A stretch of DNA of 64,000 nucleotides from Actibacterium sp. XHP0104 (GTDB lineage: Bacteria; Pseudomonadota; Alphaproteobacteria; Rhodobacterales; Rhodobacteraceae), in NCBI RefSeq assembly GCF_025751515.1, contig NZ_JAOWLE010000008.1, forward strand, positions 1 through 64,000. The letters run 5' to 3'. Shown piece by piece: positions 37,233 through 47,076 of this stretch (position 1 is its first letter; each line of letters begins with the position of its first letter). The position numbers and the translations under genes are program-made. Under the pieces are notes generated by a model. The model searched no databases. It saw only the letters and a list, made by a program, of their open reading frames with translations, and was not told the DNA's origin.

Positions 37233-39743
37233 CTATTCGCGCGCCCGCAGCACCCGCGCGGGCCGAGCCGACAGGGGTCGCAGGGCAAAGCCCAGACCGG
37301 CTAGAACGGTCATCGCAACGCCCCCCGCGACGATGACAAGGGCCGAGCCGGGTTGAAACACAAACGCCTCTTCCATCACGAATGTCATCACCGCCCATCC
37401 GGCAATGCCGCCCGCCAGAACGGCAACCCCGCCCGCCGCCGCGCCCAGAATGGCCGAGCGCAGCGTGAAATAGGCCAGCACCTGCCCGCGCACCGCGCCC
37501 ACGGTTTTCAATATCGCCGCCTCATAGACCCGGGCGCGTTCGCCCGCCGCCGCCGCGCCAATCAGCACGAACAGGCCCGTCACCAGCGTCGCCAGCGCGC
37601 CATAGGTGATCGCCGCCGCCAACCCGCGCAGCACCTCGGCCACGCGGTCGATGGCGTCGCGCACCCGGATCGCGGTGATATTGGGATAGCTGGCCGCCAG
37701 ATCGCGCAGAATGGGCGCCTCGGCGGCATCAGACGCATAGATCGTCGCGATCGAGGTATAGGGCGCCCCGGCCAGCGCGGCGGGGTTCATCGACATCACG
37801 AACCCGATCCCGGCGGTCGAGAAATCGACCACCCGAAAGCTGGTGATCGTGGCATTGATATCGCGGCCCAGAATGTTGACCGTCAGCAGATCGCCCAGCT
37901 TCAGGCCCATCTCTTGCGCCTCTTCCTGCGCGAAACTGATCTGCGCGGGGCCGTCGTAATCGGCGGGCCACCACTGGCCGTCGGTGATGACCGTGCCAGG
38001 CGGTGGCCTGTCCGAACTGGTGACGCCCCGATCAGAACTCAGCACCCAATGATCGCCGGCCACCTCGCGCGCGGGCTGGCCGTTGATGCGGGTGATCACG
38101 CCGCGCAGCATCGGCGCGGTCTGCACACGGCTGACGCCGGGGTCGGTATTCACGCGGGTCAGAAAGCCCTGCACCTGGTCGGGCTGGATATCGACGATGA
38201 AATAGCTGGGCGCGACATCGGGCAATTCGCCCGCGATAGCGTTGCGCAGGTTGGCGTCGATCTGGCCGACGGCGGCCAGCACCGACAGGCCCAGCCCCAG
38301 CGACAACACGACCGAGCGCGCCTCGCCCCCCGGCCCGCCAATCGCGCCCAGCGCCAGCCGCAGCGCGGTGCGCCCGCGCAGGGCCCGTGCCTTGGCGGCC
38401 CGGCGCGCCAGCCATTTCAGCGCTCCGGCCACGATGATCAGCAGCACCAGCGCCCCGGCAATGCCGCCCGCCGCCCAATAGGTCAGCCAGGCCACGCCCG
38501 ACAGCCAGGCCGCCGCGCCCACCAGCGCCGCGATCAGCCCCAGCGTCACCAGCGCCACGCGCCAGCCCGGCAGGGCAAAGCTGTGCTCAATCTCATCGCG
38601 AAACAGGGCGGCGGCGCGGATCTGGCCGCTGCGCGACAGGGGCCAAAGGGTAAAGATCAGCGCGGTCAGCACGCCATAAAGCGCCGCCTGCGCCAGCGGC
38701 CCCGCCGCCACGCCCAGATCGGCGGGCAGTGGCAGTTGCGCCTCGATCACCGGGGCCAGCGCCAGCGGGATCAGCGCGCCAAGAACCAGCCCGATCGCGA
38801 TGCCCAGCACCGCCAGCACCCCGATCTGCATCAGATAGGCGGCAAAGATCACCCGACCCTCGGCCCCGATGGTTTTGAGCGTGGCGATGACCTCGGTCTT
38901 GCTGTCGAGATAGGCGCGCACGGCAGCCGACACGCCGACACCCCCCACCGCCAGACCGGCCAGCCCGACCAGCACCAGAAAGGCGCCCATGCGTTCGACA
39001 AAGCGGGTCACGCCCGGCGCGGCATTGCGCGCATCGCGCCAGCGCAGCCCGGTGTCGCGAAAGAGGCGCTCTGCCTTGGCCTGAAGGGCGGCCAGATCGG
39101 CTCCCTCGGGCAGGGCCAGGCGGTAATCGCTGTCAAACAGGCTGCCCGCAGACAACAGGCCCGTGCCCTCTAGCGCCGCGCCGCGCACGATGCTCGGCGG
39201 CCCCAGCGCAAAGCCCGCGCCCGCGTCATCGGGCGCGCGCAGCAGGATGGCCGACAGGGTGAACTCCTTGGCGCCCAGACGCACCCTATCGCCCGGTGCC
39301 ACGCCCAGACGATCGGCCAGCACCCGCGCCATGACCACGCTGTCACCCGCCAGCGCCCGGTCGATCGGCATGGGCGGAGACAGCTCGACCTGCCCATAGA
39401 GCGGATAAAGATCATCGACCGCCTTGATCTGCGTCAGCGCCCGCTGATCGCCCACAACGGCCATGGAGCGAAAATCAATCACCTCGGACACGGCGCGGGC
39501 ATTGGCCTGCATCCAGTCGCGTTCGGCGTCCGACGCACGGCGATAGGTGAACGACATCTGCGCATCGCCCCCCAGGATCACCGCCCCGTTGGCGCGCAGA
39601 CCGGCCTCGATCCCCTCGCGCACGGTGCCCACGGCGGCGATGGCCGCGACGCCCAGCGCCAGACAGGCCAGAAACACGCGAAAGCCGCGCAACCCGCCGC
39701 GCAGCTCGCGCCGGGCGATGCGGGCGGCGATGGGCAGGCTCAT
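37233..39743 (-). CDS. FtsX-family ABC transporter permease, YbbP type
   Basis: 836 residues with four N-terminal to mid-protein membrane clusters and a large periplasmic domain, starting MSLPIAARIARRELRGGLRG, the usual YbbP beginning. The MacB-like periplasmic segment precedes a final FtsX module near the C-terminus that ends RPLSARPARVLRARE. Overlaps its ATPase gene by four bases. In E. coli the equivalent genes ybbA-ybbP are divergent from tesA as here. The substrate is not known. Confidence 0.9.
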   Translation of the reverse strand: MSLPIAARIARRELRGGLRGFRVFLACLALGVAAIAAVGTVREGIEAGLRANGAVILGGDAQMSFTYRRASDAERDWMQANARAVSEVIDFRSMAVVGDQRALTQIKAVDDLYPLYGQVELSPPMPIDRALAGDSVVMARVLADRLGVAPGDRVRLGAKEFTLSAILLRAPDDAGAGFALGPPSIVRGAALEGTGLLSAGSLFDSDYRLALPEGADLAALQAKAERLFRDTGLRWRDARNAAPGVTRFVERMGAFLVLVGLAGLAVGGVGVSAAVRAYLDSKTEVIATLKTIGAEGRVIFAAYLMQIGVLAVLGIAIGLVLGALIPLALAPVIEAQLPLPADLGVAAGPLAQAALYGVLTALIFTLWPLSRSGQIRAAALFRDEIEHSFALPGWRVALVTLGLIAALVGAAAWLSGVAWLTYWAAGGIAGALVLLIIVAGALKWLARRAAKARALRGRTALRLALGAIGGPGGEARSVVLSLGLGLSVLAAVGQIDANLRNAIAGELPDVAPSYFIVDIQPDQVQGFLTRVNTDPGVSRVQTAPMLRGVITRINGQPAREVAGDHWVLSSDRGVTSSDRPPPGTVITDGQWWPADYDGPAQISFAQEEAQEMGLKLGDLLTVNILGRDINATITSFRVVDFSTAGIGFVMSMNPAALAGAPYTSIATIYASDAAEAPILRDLAASYPNITAIRVRDAIDRVAEVLRGLAAAITYGALATLVTGLFVLIGAAAAGERARVYEAAILKTVGAVRGQVLAYFTLRSAILGAAAGGVAVLAGGIAGWAVMTFVMEEAFVFQPGSALVIVAGGVAMTVLAGLGFALRPLSARPARVLRARE

Positions 39744-40420
39744 GCGGCGGCCCCGTCGATGCGGCCATCGCGCAGGCGCACCACGCGGTCGCAGCGTTCG
39801 GCCAGCTCGCGCGCATGGGTCACCAGAACCAGCGTCGCGCCGTGGCGGTCGCGCAGGCCGAACAGCATCTCGATAATCGCCTCGCCATTGGCGCCGTCGA
39901 GATTGCCGGTGGGTTCGTCCGCCAGCAGGATATCGGGGCGCGGCGCGGCGGCACGGGCCAGGGCAACGCGCTGTTGCTCGCCGCCCGACATCTGGCTGGG
40001 ATAGTGATCCATCCGCGCGCCCAGCCCCACGGCGCGCAATTCCTCGGCGGCGCGGTCAAACGCGTCGCGGGCCCCGGCCAGTTCCAGCGGGGTGGCGACG
40101 TTTTCCAGCGCGGTCATGGTCGGGATCAGGTGAAACGACTGAAACACCACGCCCATATGGCGCCGCCGAAACCGCGCCAAAGCGTCCTCGCCCAGCGCGC
40201 CCAGATCATGGCCCAGCGCCCGCACCTGCCCGCCCGTGGCGCGCTCTAACCCGCCCATCAGCATCAACAGCGACGACTTGCCCGACCCCGAAGGGCCGAT
40301 CAGGCCGACGCTTTGCCCCTGCGCCACGTCCAATGATATGCCATGCAGGATTTCCACCGGCCCGGCATTGCCTTTCAGCGTCAGGGTTACATCTGATAGG
40401 GAAAGGATAGGATCGGACAT
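39740..40420 (-). CDS. ybbA: ABC transporter ATPase, YbbA type
   Basis: 226 residues: Walker A GPSGSGKSS, Q-loop FQSFHLIPTMTALENV, signature MSGGEQQRVALARA, Walker [13 protein letters not shown], switch VTHA. Same LolD/MacB class as the other ATPase in the window but clearly a different paralog. It has no good ribosome binding site and its ATG lies only 12 bases from the divergent esterase start, so it may be leaderless or start slightly downstream. Partners the YbbP-type permease that follows. Confidence 0.9.
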   Translation of the reverse strand: MSDPILSLSDVTLTLKGNAGPVEILHGISLDVAQGQSVGLIGPSGSGKSSLLMLMGGLERATGGQVRALGHDLGALGEDALARFRRRHMGVVFQSFHLIPTMTALENVATPLELAGARDAFDRAAEELRAVGLGARMDHYPSQMSGGEQQRVALARAAAPRPDILLADEPTGNLDGANGEAIIEMLFGLRDRHGATLVLVTHARELAERCDRVVRLRDGRIDGAAA

Positions 40421-40432
40421 GGAGGGCCTGTA

Positions 40433-41110
40433 ATGCTGCTTACCCGTCGATATGGGTCAATGGGCGCGCTGCGCAACCTGTTTGCGGGGTTGGGGCTGGC
40501 TTTCGTGGCCGCGCTGCCCCTGCGGGCAGAGCCCGTGACCATCGCCGCGCTGGGTGACAGCCTGACTCAGGGCTATGGGCTGATCGAACAGGACGGGTTC
40601 GTGCCGCAGCTGTCGCGCTGGCTGGTGGGTCACGGCCACGAGGTGCGGGTGATCAACGCGGGCGTATCGGGTGATACCAGCGCCGGCGGGCTGTCACGCA
40701 TCGACTGGACGCTGACGCCCGATGTCGATGCGCTGATGATCGAGCTTGGCGCCAATGACATGCTGCGCGGGGTTGATCCCGCCGTGACCCGCGCAAACCT
40801 TGAGGCGATCATTCAAAAAGCGCAGGAACACCGCCTGCCCATTCTGCTGATCGGCATCGCCGCGCCCGCCAATTACGGCCCCGACTACCAGCGCGAGTTC
40901 GACGCGATCTATCCCGAACTGGCCGCGCAATATGACACGCTGCATTACGTGCATTTCATGTCGGCCATTGCCGATCAGGCGGCCAAAGAGGGCGCAATCA
41001 CCGATTACCTGCAACCCGACGGGCTGCACCCCACGGCCGAAGGCGTGGCGCTGATCGTCAATGACATCGGCCCCTATGTGGAACAGCTGATCGAGATCAC
41101 CGGCAATTAA
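40433..41110 (+). CDS. tesA: Periplasmic TesA-like arylesterase / acyl-CoA thioesterase I
   Basis: SGNH-hydrolase of 225 residues. Block I GDSLTQGYG (S43), block II around NAGVSGDT, block III GANDMLRG, and block V DGLHP near the C-terminus give the full Ser-Asn-Asp-His set. A signal peptide with cleavage after LRA (~residue 32) suggests periplasmic location. GGAGG seven bases before the ATG supports this start; an in-frame ATG at 40460 is a fall-back. It is divergent from ybbA, as in E. coli, and overlaps convergent hemC by four bases. Confidence 0.92.
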   Translation: MLLTRRYGSMGALRNLFAGLGLAFVAALPLRAEPVTIAALGDSLTQGYGLIEQDGFVPQLSRWLVGHGHEVRVINAGVSGDTSAGGLSRIDWTLTPDVDALMIELGANDMLRGVDPAVTRANLEAIIQKAQEHRLPILLIGIAAPANYGPDYQREFDAIYPELAAQYDTLHYVHFMSAIADQAAKEGAITDYLQPDGLHPTAEGVALIVNDIGPYVEQLIEITGN

Positions 41111-42060
41111 AGGGTAAAGAACCCCTCGCCCGCCTGCGCGCGCAGGCCCAGCGCCATCTGGCGACCGGCCTCGGCCCCGTCGGCAATCGCACAGGTCACG
41201 TCATCGCGCAGAACCTCGCTGCCGTCGGGGCGCAGGATCTCGCCGCGCAGGCGCAAGGTGTCGCCATCCAGCTCGGCCAAACCGCCGATCGGCGTCTGGC
41301 ACGACCCGTCCAGCGCAGCCAGAAAGGCGCGCTCGGCGGCCAGGCGCTGGCCAGTGGGGATGTGGTGAATGGCCTGCAACATCTCAGCCACGCGGGTGTC
41401 ATCACCGCGGCGTTCGATGCCGATCGCGCCCTGGGCCACGGCGGGCAGCATGTCCTCGGGCTCGATGGCGGCGGTCACCACCTCTGTCCGACCCAGACGG
41501 GTCAGGCCGGCCATCGCCAGGAAGGTCGCAACGGCCACGCCATCTTCCAGCTTTTTCAGCCGGGTCTGCACGTTGCCGCGAAATTCCACGACATTCAGAT
41601 CGGGCCGCCGCGCCAACAGCTGTGCCCGGCGGCGCAGCGACGAGGTGCCCACAACCGCGCCCTGCGGCAGATCGGCCAGCGCACCTACATGCGGCGATAC
41701 GAACGCATCGCGCACATCTTCGCGCGGCAGATAGCAATCCAGCACCAGCCCGCCCGGCTGTTCGACCGGCATGTCCTTCATCGAATGCACGGCGATGTCG
41801 ATGTCGCCCGACAGCATCGCCTCTTCGATTTCCTTGGTGAACAGACCCTTGCCGCCGATCTCTTTCAGCGGGCGGTCGGCGTTGATCATCGCCATGTTGT
41901 CGCCCGTGGTCTTGATGACCACGATTTCGAACGCCTCTTCGGGCAGGTCAAACGCCGCCATCAGGCGGGCGCGGGTCTCGTAGGCCTGTGCCAGCGCCAG
42001 CGGCGAGCCGCGCGTGCCGATTTTCAGCGGAGAAGCGGGTGTAGGAAGCGTATTCGTCAT
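41107..42060 (-). CDS. hemC: Porphobilinogen deaminase
   Basis: Joins four porphobilinogens to hydroxymethylbilane. 317 residues with KIGTRGSPLALAQA near the N-terminus, the dipyrromethane cofactor Cys in LDGSCQTPIGG, and conserved RRRAQLL and EGAIGIE-like AQGAIGIERR. The ATG at 42058-42060 is preceded by a GGGG sequence; the open frame beyond is a shadow of the hemE leader. Divergent from hemE across ~100 bases. Confidence 0.96.
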   Translation of the reverse strand: MTNTLPTPASPLKIGTRGSPLALAQAYETRARLMAAFDLPEEAFEIVVIKTTGDNMAMINADRPLKEIGGKGLFTKEIEEAMLSGDIDIAVHSMKDMPVEQPGGLVLDCYLPREDVRDAFVSPHVGALADLPQGAVVGTSSLRRRAQLLARRPDLNVVEFRGNVQTRLKKLEDGVAVATFLAMAGLTRLGRTEVVTAAIEPEDMLPAVAQGAIGIERRGDDTRVAEMLQAIHHIPTGQRLAAERAFLAALDGSCQTPIGGLAELDGDTLRLRGEILRPDGSEVLRDDVTCAIADGAEAGRQMALGLRAQAGEGFFTL

Positions 42061-42163
42061 GCCCCGTTCCTTACGCGCGTCAGATTGACCTTGCAATGCC
42101 CCCGCTCTTGACATGTTGGCGCAGGCGGGCGACGACGCCCAGCAGCAACAGACGGGGAAAGAC

Positions 42164-43195
42164 ATGGCCGAGACCAAGAAACTGATGCGCGCGCTGGCAG
42201 GCGAGGTTCAGGATGTGCCGCCGGTATGGATGATGCGTCAGGCGGGCCGCTACCTGCCCGAATACCGCGCCACGCGGGCGCAGGCCGGCGATTTCCTGTC
42301 GCTGTGTTATAACCCCGAACTGGCCGCCGAGGTCACGCTGCAACCGATCCGCCGCTACGGGTTCGACGCGGCGATCCTGTTTGCCGATATCCTGCTGCTG
42401 CCGCAGGCGCTGGGCGCCGATCTGTGGTTCGTCACCGGCGAAGGCCCGCGCCTGTCGACCGTGACCACCCAGGCCGATTTCGACGCGCTGAAAGGCGTGG
42501 GCGATATCGACGAGGTGCTAAGCCCGATCTACGAAACCGTGCGCATCCTGTCGCGCGAATTGCCGGCCGAGACCACGCTGATCGGCTTTGCCGGCGCGCC
42601 CTGGACGGTGGCCACCTACATGATCGCCGGGCGCGGCACCAAGGATCAGGGCCCGGCCCACGCGCTGCGCACCGAGAACCAGCCGGTGTTCGACGCGCTG
42701 ATCGACCTGATCACCAAGGGCACCATCGAATACCTGTCGAAACAGATCGAGGCCGGGGCCGAGGTCGTCAAGATTTTCGACAGCTGGGCCGGCTCGCTGA
42801 AAGGCGAGGCCTTTGAGCGCTATGCCCTGCAACCGGCCAAGGAAATCATCACCGCGCTGAACGCCCGCCACCCCGGCGTGCCGGTCATCGCCTTCCCGCG
42901 TGAGGCGGGCGACAACTATATCGGTTTCGCCAAGGCCACCGGCGCCGATTGCGTCGCGCTGGACAATTCGGTGTCGGCCGACTGGGCGGCGGCGAATGTG
43001 CAGGTCGATGGCTGCGTGCAGGGCAACCTGGCGCCGGGTCACATGGTCACCGGCGGCCAGGCCCTGATCGACGAGACCAAGCGTATCAAACAGGCGTTTT
43101 CCAAGGGCCCGCACATTTTCAATCTGGGCCACGGCATCACCCCCGACGCCAACCCCGACAATGTGCAAATCATGATCGACGCGATCCGGGGCTGA
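42164..43195 (+). CDS. hemE: Uroporphyrinogen III decarboxylase
   Basis: Removes four carboxyls to give coproporphyrinogen III. 343 residues, with the family signatures [16 protein letters not shown] and [13 protein letters not shown], and [12 protein letters not shown] at the end. Start at ATG 42164 with GGGG a few bases upstream. The product feeds both HemF (aerobic) and HemN (anaerobic), both in this window. Confidence 0.96.
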   Translation: MAETKKLMRALAGEVQDVPPVWMMRQAGRYLPEYRATRAQAGDFLSLCYNPELAAEVTLQPIRRYGFDAAILFADILLLPQALGADLWFVTGEGPRLSTVTTQADFDALKGVGDIDEVLSPIYETVRILSRELPAETTLIGFAGAPWTVATYMIAGRGTKDQGPAHALRTENQPVFDALIDLITKGTIEYLSKQIEAGAEVVKIFDSWAGSLKGEAFERYALQPAKEIITALNARHPGVPVIAFPREAGDNYIGFAKATGADCVALDNSVSADWAAANVQVDGCVQGNLAPGHMVTGGQALIDETKRIKQAFSKGPHIFNLGHGITPDANPDNVQIMIDAIRG

Positions 43196-43307
43196 CGCCC
43201 CGGCCAGAAACAGAGTTTTTCCAGCCTTGCCCCTACTCGGGCACCGCGCGCCACTATACGTTGAAATCTTCAGGATATTTAACGCTTCACGTGTCGGGTG
43301 GTTTTGG

Positions 43308-43889
43308 ATGGCCTTATTTCTGTTCCTCGCCGCTTCGGCGGTTGTGCTTTATCTGATCGGCCGCACGCCTGACGACAAGACGCCCCCGTCCCGCCCCGCA
43401 CCCGCGCGCGAGCAGCAGCCCCAGCCATTTGATACCCATTCAGCCCAACCGACGCCTGCCCCTATCGTCCTTAGCGGCCCCGCCTTTGTCGTGGACGGCG
43501 ACACACTGGTCATCCGAAAAACCCAAATCCGCCTGTTCGGTGTCGACGCGCCCGAGATGAACCACCCGTATGGCGTCCGCGCCAAACGCGGCATGATGAG
43601 GCTTTGCAAGGGGCAGACCATCCGGGCCGAGGTGACGGAACAGGATGCCTATGGGCGCACCGTCGCGAAATGCTATCTGCCCGATGGCCGGGATCTGTCC
43701 GCCGAAATAGTCAAACTTGGTCTGGCGATCGACTGGGCTAAATTTTCAGGTGGAAAATACCGCAATCTAGAGGTCGCCGATGCCCGCCGCAAAATGTGGC
43801 TGGCCGATGCCCGGCAGAAAGGGCGGATGCATGTGTGGGAAAAATTCGAAGCCCAGCAAGCCGCCCGGAAAAAGCAGGCACAAGGGTAA
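43308..43889 (+). CDS. Membrane-anchored thermonuclease (SNase family)
   Basis: 193 residues from the ATG at 43308 (GGGTGG about 7 bases upstream). One hydrophobic N-terminal segment (residues ~3-20) anchors or exports it, then a proline-rich linker, then the staphylococcal-nuclease OB-fold with VVDGDTLVI, RLFGVDAPE and the catalytic arginine region. It follows hemE by ~110 bases. It lies in the envelope or outside the cell, where it would cut nucleic acids; the gene context gives no further hint. Confidence 0.85.
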   Translation: MALFLFLAASAVVLYLIGRTPDDKTPPSRPAPAREQQPQPFDTHSAQPTPAPIVLSGPAFVVDGDTLVIRKTQIRLFGVDAPEMNHPYGVRAKRGMMRLCKGQTIRAEVTEQDAYGRTVAKCYLPDGRDLSAEIVKLGLAIDWAKFSGGKYRNLEVADARRKMWLADARQKGRMHVWEKFEAQQAARKKQAQG

Positions 43890-43896
43890 TCGGGGA

Positions 43897-43926
43897 ATGC
43901 AGGCGCACATCCCAGCGCGCCTGCAT
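43897..43926. repeat. Perfect 10-bp hairpin between convergent nuclease and cysK genes
   Basis: ATGCAGGCGC (43897-43906) pairs with GCGCCTGCAT (43917-43926) around a ten-base loop. It lies between two convergent genes (stops at 43889 and 43960). There is no T-run on either side, so if it ends transcription it does so imperfectly or with Rho. Confidence 0.55.
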
Positions 43927-43959
43927 CATGATCGTCATCTGGCCTGACGCGGCCAGAGA

Positions 43960-45033
43960 TCACCCCATCTGATAGCCCGGCGTCGATTTCGAGATCGCCA
44001 CCTCTTCGTCGTCCATGTCCTCGGCAATGCCTTCGAACAGCGGGGTCGACAGATAGCGTTCGCCGGTGTCGGGCAGCATCACCAGGATCACGCTGCCGGG
44101 GTCGGCCTTTTCGGCGATCTGCATGGCGATGGCAAAGGTCGAGCCGCCCGAGATGCCGGTAAAGATACCCTCTTTCGCGGCCAGCTTGCGTGCCCATTCG
44201 ATGCCGACGGGGCCGGGCACCGGGATCAGCTGATCGTAGTATTTCCCGTCGATCGCCTCTTGCAGCACCAGCGGGATGAAATCGGGCGTCCAGCCCTGGA
44301 TGGGGTGCGGCTCGAACGCGGGGTGGCTGGCCGCGGGTTCGCCCTCGGCATTGCGTTCCTGACCGGTGCCGCTGTTGACCAGCGCGGCATTGGCGGGTTC
44401 CGAGAGGATGATCTTGGTCTCGGGCCGTTCCTTGCGTAGCACGCGTCCGACGCCCGACACGGTGCCGCCGGTGCCATAGCCCGTCACCAGGTAATCCAGC
44501 CGCTCGCCCGCGAAATCGCTCAGGATTTCCTGCGCGGTGGTGGCGGCGTGAATATCGGCGTTATCGTCGGTTTCGAACTGATGCGCCAGGAACCAGCCAT
44601 TGGCCTCGGCCAGCTCCTTGGCCTTTTGATACATGCCAAAGCCCTTTTGCGCGCGCGGGGTCAGCACGACCTTGGCGCCCAGCATCCGCATCAGGCGTCG
44701 GCGCTCGATCGAGAAACTGTCGGCCATGGTCACGACCAGCGGATAGCCCTTTTGCGCGCAGACCATCGCCAGACCGATCCCGGTGTTGCCGCTGGTGGCC
44801 TCGACCACGGTCTGGCCCGGTTTCAGCCGGCCATCACGCTCGGCCGCCTCGATGATGTTCACCGCCAGACGGTCCTTGACCGAGCCGCCGGGATTGAAGG
44901 CCTCGAATTTTACATAAACCGTTACCCCGTCCGGCCCCAGGTTGTTGACGCGAATCGTCGGCGTATCGCCGATCGTGTCCAGCACGCTGTCGTAACGGCG
45001 CCCGCGCCCTTTTGTGGTTCGGATATCAGCCAT
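43960..45033 (-). CDS. cysK: Cysteine synthase A
   Basis: Makes cysteine from O-acetylserine and sulfide, the step after the sulfite reductase at 6-7.7 kb. 357 residues; PLP lysine in NPGGSVKDR (K53), phosphate-binding TSGNTGIG and GTGGTVSGVG. A ~10-residue N-terminal extension and the acidic tail MDDEEVAISK lengthen it relative to E. coli CysK, as in other Rhodobacteraceae. GGGA lies ahead of the ATG. Single gene, leftward. Confidence 0.95.
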   Translation of the reverse strand: MADIRTTKGRGRRYDSVLDTIGDTPTIRVNNLGPDGVTVYVKFEAFNPGGSVKDRLAVNIIEAAERDGRLKPGQTVVEATSGNTGIGLAMVCAQKGYPLVVTMADSFSIERRRLMRMLGAKVVLTPRAQKGFGMYQKAKELAEANGWFLAHQFETDDNADIHAATTAQEILSDFAGERLDYLVTGYGTGGTVSGVGRVLRKERPETKIILSEPANAALVNSGTGQERNAEGEPAASHPAFEPHPIQGWTPDFIPLVLQEAIDGKYYDQLIPVPGPVGIEWARKLAAKEGIFTGISGGSTFAIAMQIAEKADPGSVILVMLPDTGERYLSTPLFEGIAEDMDDEEVAISKSTPGYQMG

Positions 45034-45105
45034 GTCGTCCCTCAGATATTGCGAGTGTGTGAGGGCATCAGCCTAGCATGTTTGCTGACCAAGTAGAGAC
45101 CAAAC

Positions 45106-45648
45106 CTAGGCCGGCCGCCATTTTCCGCTGGCCAGCCCGTCGATCGACCACTCGCCAATGCGATAGCGGATCAGGCGCAGAGTGGGGTGGCCCACGGCGG
45201 CGGTCATGCGGCGCACCTGGCGGTTACGGCCCTCGGTGATGGTCAGTTCGATCCAGCAATCGGGCACCGATTTGCGAAACCGCACCGGGGGCGTGCGGGG
45301 CCAGAGGCCTGCGGGTTCGTCGATGCGGCGCACCTTGGCCGGGCGGGTCTGGCCGTCGTTCAGCGCGACGCCATCGCGCAGCGCCGCAAGGGCGGCCTCA
45401 TCGGGAATGCCCTCGACCTGCACCCAATAGGTTTTCGGCATCTTGGCCTTGGGGCTGGCAATGCGGTTTTGCAGCCGCCCGTCATCGGTCAGCAGCAGCA
45501 ACCCCTCGCTGTCGCGATCCAGCCGCCCGGCGGCATAGACATTCGGCACGTCGATGTAATCGGACAATGTCTGCCGATCCGAGCCCTCGTTGCCCTTGTC
45601 GGTGAATTGCGACAGCACGTTGAAGGGCTTGTTGAACAGGATCAGCAT
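45106..45648 (-). CDS. rluE: RluE-like rRNA pseudouridine synthase
   Basis: 180 residues lacking the S4 domain, as in RluE, which modifies U2457 of 23S rRNA. Catalytic aspartate in [16 protein letters not shown] (the GRLDxxSEGLL motif) and [10 protein letters not shown] near the C-terminus, plus [13 protein letters not shown]. It starts ten bases after hemF's stop with no clear ribosome binding site, so it is probably translated together with hemF. Confidence 0.9.
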   Translation of the reverse strand: MLILFNKPFNVLSQFTDKGNEGSDRQTLSDYIDVPNVYAAGRLDRDSEGLLLLTDDGRLQNRIASPKAKMPKTYWVQVEGIPDEAALAALRDGVALNDGQTRPAKVRRIDEPAGLWPRTPPVRFRKSVPDCWIELTITEGRNRQVRRMTAAVGHPTLRLIRYRIGEWSIDGLASGKWRPA

Positions 45649-45658
45649 CGCGCGCCGG

Positions 45659-46549
45659 TTACACCCATTTGGCCAGCGGCGGCAGGCTCATCAGCACGGC
45701 ATTGGCGTCATGGCCGGTTTCCAGGCCGAATTTGGTGCCCCGGTCATAGACTAGGTTGTATTCGGCATAGAGCCCGCGATGCACCAGCTGCGCGTCCTTG
45801 TCGGCCTCGGTCCAGGGCGTGTCGCGACGCTTTTCCGTCACCGGCACAAAGGCGGGCAGAAAGGCGCGGCCCACGTCCTGGATAAAGGCGAAATCGGCCT
45901 CCCAGTCGCCGGTGTTGTGGTCGTCTAGGAAAATACCGCCCACACCGCGCGCGCGGTTGCGATGCGGCACATAGAAATATTCGTCCGCCCATTCCTTGAA
46001 GCGCGGGTAATAGCCCGCATCGTGGCGGTCGCAGTGTTCTTTCTGAACGGCATGGAAATGCGCGGTGTCCTCGGCATATTCGATGCAGGGGTTCAGGTCG
46101 GACCCGCCGCCAAACCACCAGGCATGGGGCGTCCAGAACATGCGGGTATTCATGTGAACGGCAGGGGTGTGCGGGTTTTGCATATGCGCCACCAGCGAGA
46201 TGCCCGAGGCCCAGAACCGCGGGTCATCGGCCATGCCCGGAATGCCACGCGCAGCCATGGCCTGTTGCGCGCGCTCGCCCAGCTGGCCGTAAACTGTGGA
46301 CACATTCACCCCGATCTTTTCGAACACGCGCCCGCCGCGCATCACGCTCATCAACCCGCCACCGGCGTCCGAGCCGTCGGCCGAGGCGCGCCGGGTTTCC
46401 GTCACCTCGAACCGGCCCGGCGTGTTGCCGGCAAAGGGGCCGGTCGCCTGCGTGTCTTCCAGCCCCTCGAAGGCCGCGACGATCTGATCGCGCAGCTCTC
46501 GGAACCAGGCCGAAGCGCGGGCTTTGCGGGTGTCGAAATCATCGCTCAT
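45659..46549 (-). CDS. hemF: Oxygen-dependent coproporphyrinogen III oxidase
   Basis: Oxidative decarboxylation to protoporphyrinogen IX using O2. 296 residues with [24 protein letters not shown] (key part HMNTRMFWT and GGGSDLNP) and the metal-binding [17 protein letters not shown] is close to the ATG at 46547-46549. Its anaerobic counterpart hemN lies at 62.2 kb, so the cell can make heme with or without oxygen. Confidence 0.96.
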   Translation of the reverse strand: MSDDFDTRKARASAWFRELRDQIVAAFEGLEDTQATGPFAGNTPGRFEVTETRRASADGSDAGGGLMSVMRGGRVFEKIGVNVSTVYGQLGERAQQAMAARGIPGMADDPRFWASGISLVAHMQNPHTPAVHMNTRMFWTPHAWWFGGGSDLNPCIEYAEDTAHFHAVQKEHCDRHDAGYYPRFKEWADEYFYVPHRNRARGVGGIFLDDHNTGDWEADFAFIQDVGRAFLPAFVPVTEKRRDTPWTEADKDAQLVHRGLYAEYNLVYDRGTKFGLETGHDANAVLMSLPPLAKWV

Positions 46550-46631
46550 GACGGGCCTCCCATTCGTGTCGCGCGATTGACTAACAGCTTTGCCCGCACC
46601 GCACCAGCCGCCCCCGCGACGACGTGCGGAA

Positions 46632-46660
46632 TTGTCTCGGCCCCGTGTCGCACCTATATT
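46632..46660 (+). promoter_or_regulatory. Sigma-70-type promoter of the small lipoprotein gene
   Basis: TTGTCT (46632-46637), 17-base spacer, TATATT (46655-46660) lies ~27 bases ahead of the lipoprotein ATG. It is one of the best housekeeping promoter matches in the window. Confidence 0.6.
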
Positions 46661-46686
46661 GGTCTGGTCGTAACGAGGATCTTGTC

Positions 46687-47073
46687 ATGCGATACACCGC
46701 CCTTGCCCTTTTGCCGGTGCTGGCCCTGGCCGCCTGCGCCACCCCGCGTCAGCAATGCGACCGCGCCGCCGTTCATGACCGCGACATCGTGGGCGCGCTG
46801 ATCATCGAAACCGAACAGAACCTGAAACGTGGCTATGCCATCGAGACAGAGCTGCGCACCGAACCGCGGTTCCAGTTCTGCTATGGCCATCATCCGAACC
46901 GCAATGTCGGAATGGTGCTGTGCAACAGCTCGGATACGGTCGAGGTCGAACGCCCTGTCGCCATCGACACGGCCAGCGAAAAGGCCAAGCTGAAATCGCT
47001 ACGCGAACGCTATGCGGTGCTCAGCGAAGAGGCCGACCGAGCGCTGGCGCAATGCGCCCGCACCCACCCGTAA
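46687..47073 (+). CDS. Small hypothetical lipoprotein
   Basis: 128 residues from the ATG at 46687 (GAGGA seven bases upstream). Lipobox LALAAC gives acylation at Cys ~18, followed by ATPRQQCDRAAVHD. Additional cysteines in QFCYGHH, VLCNSS and ALAQCART may form disulfides. The C-terminal ~40 residues form a charged helix. I do not recognise a family with a known function. It stands alone behind its own promoter, convergent with the SDR gene. Confidence 0.7.
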   Translation: MRYTALALLPVLALAACATPRQQCDRAAVHDRDIVGALIIETEQNLKRGYAIETELRTEPRFQFCYGHHPNRNVGMVLCNSSDTVEVERPVAIDTASEKAKLKSLRERYAVLSEEADRALAQCARTHP

Positions 47074-47076
47074 GGA

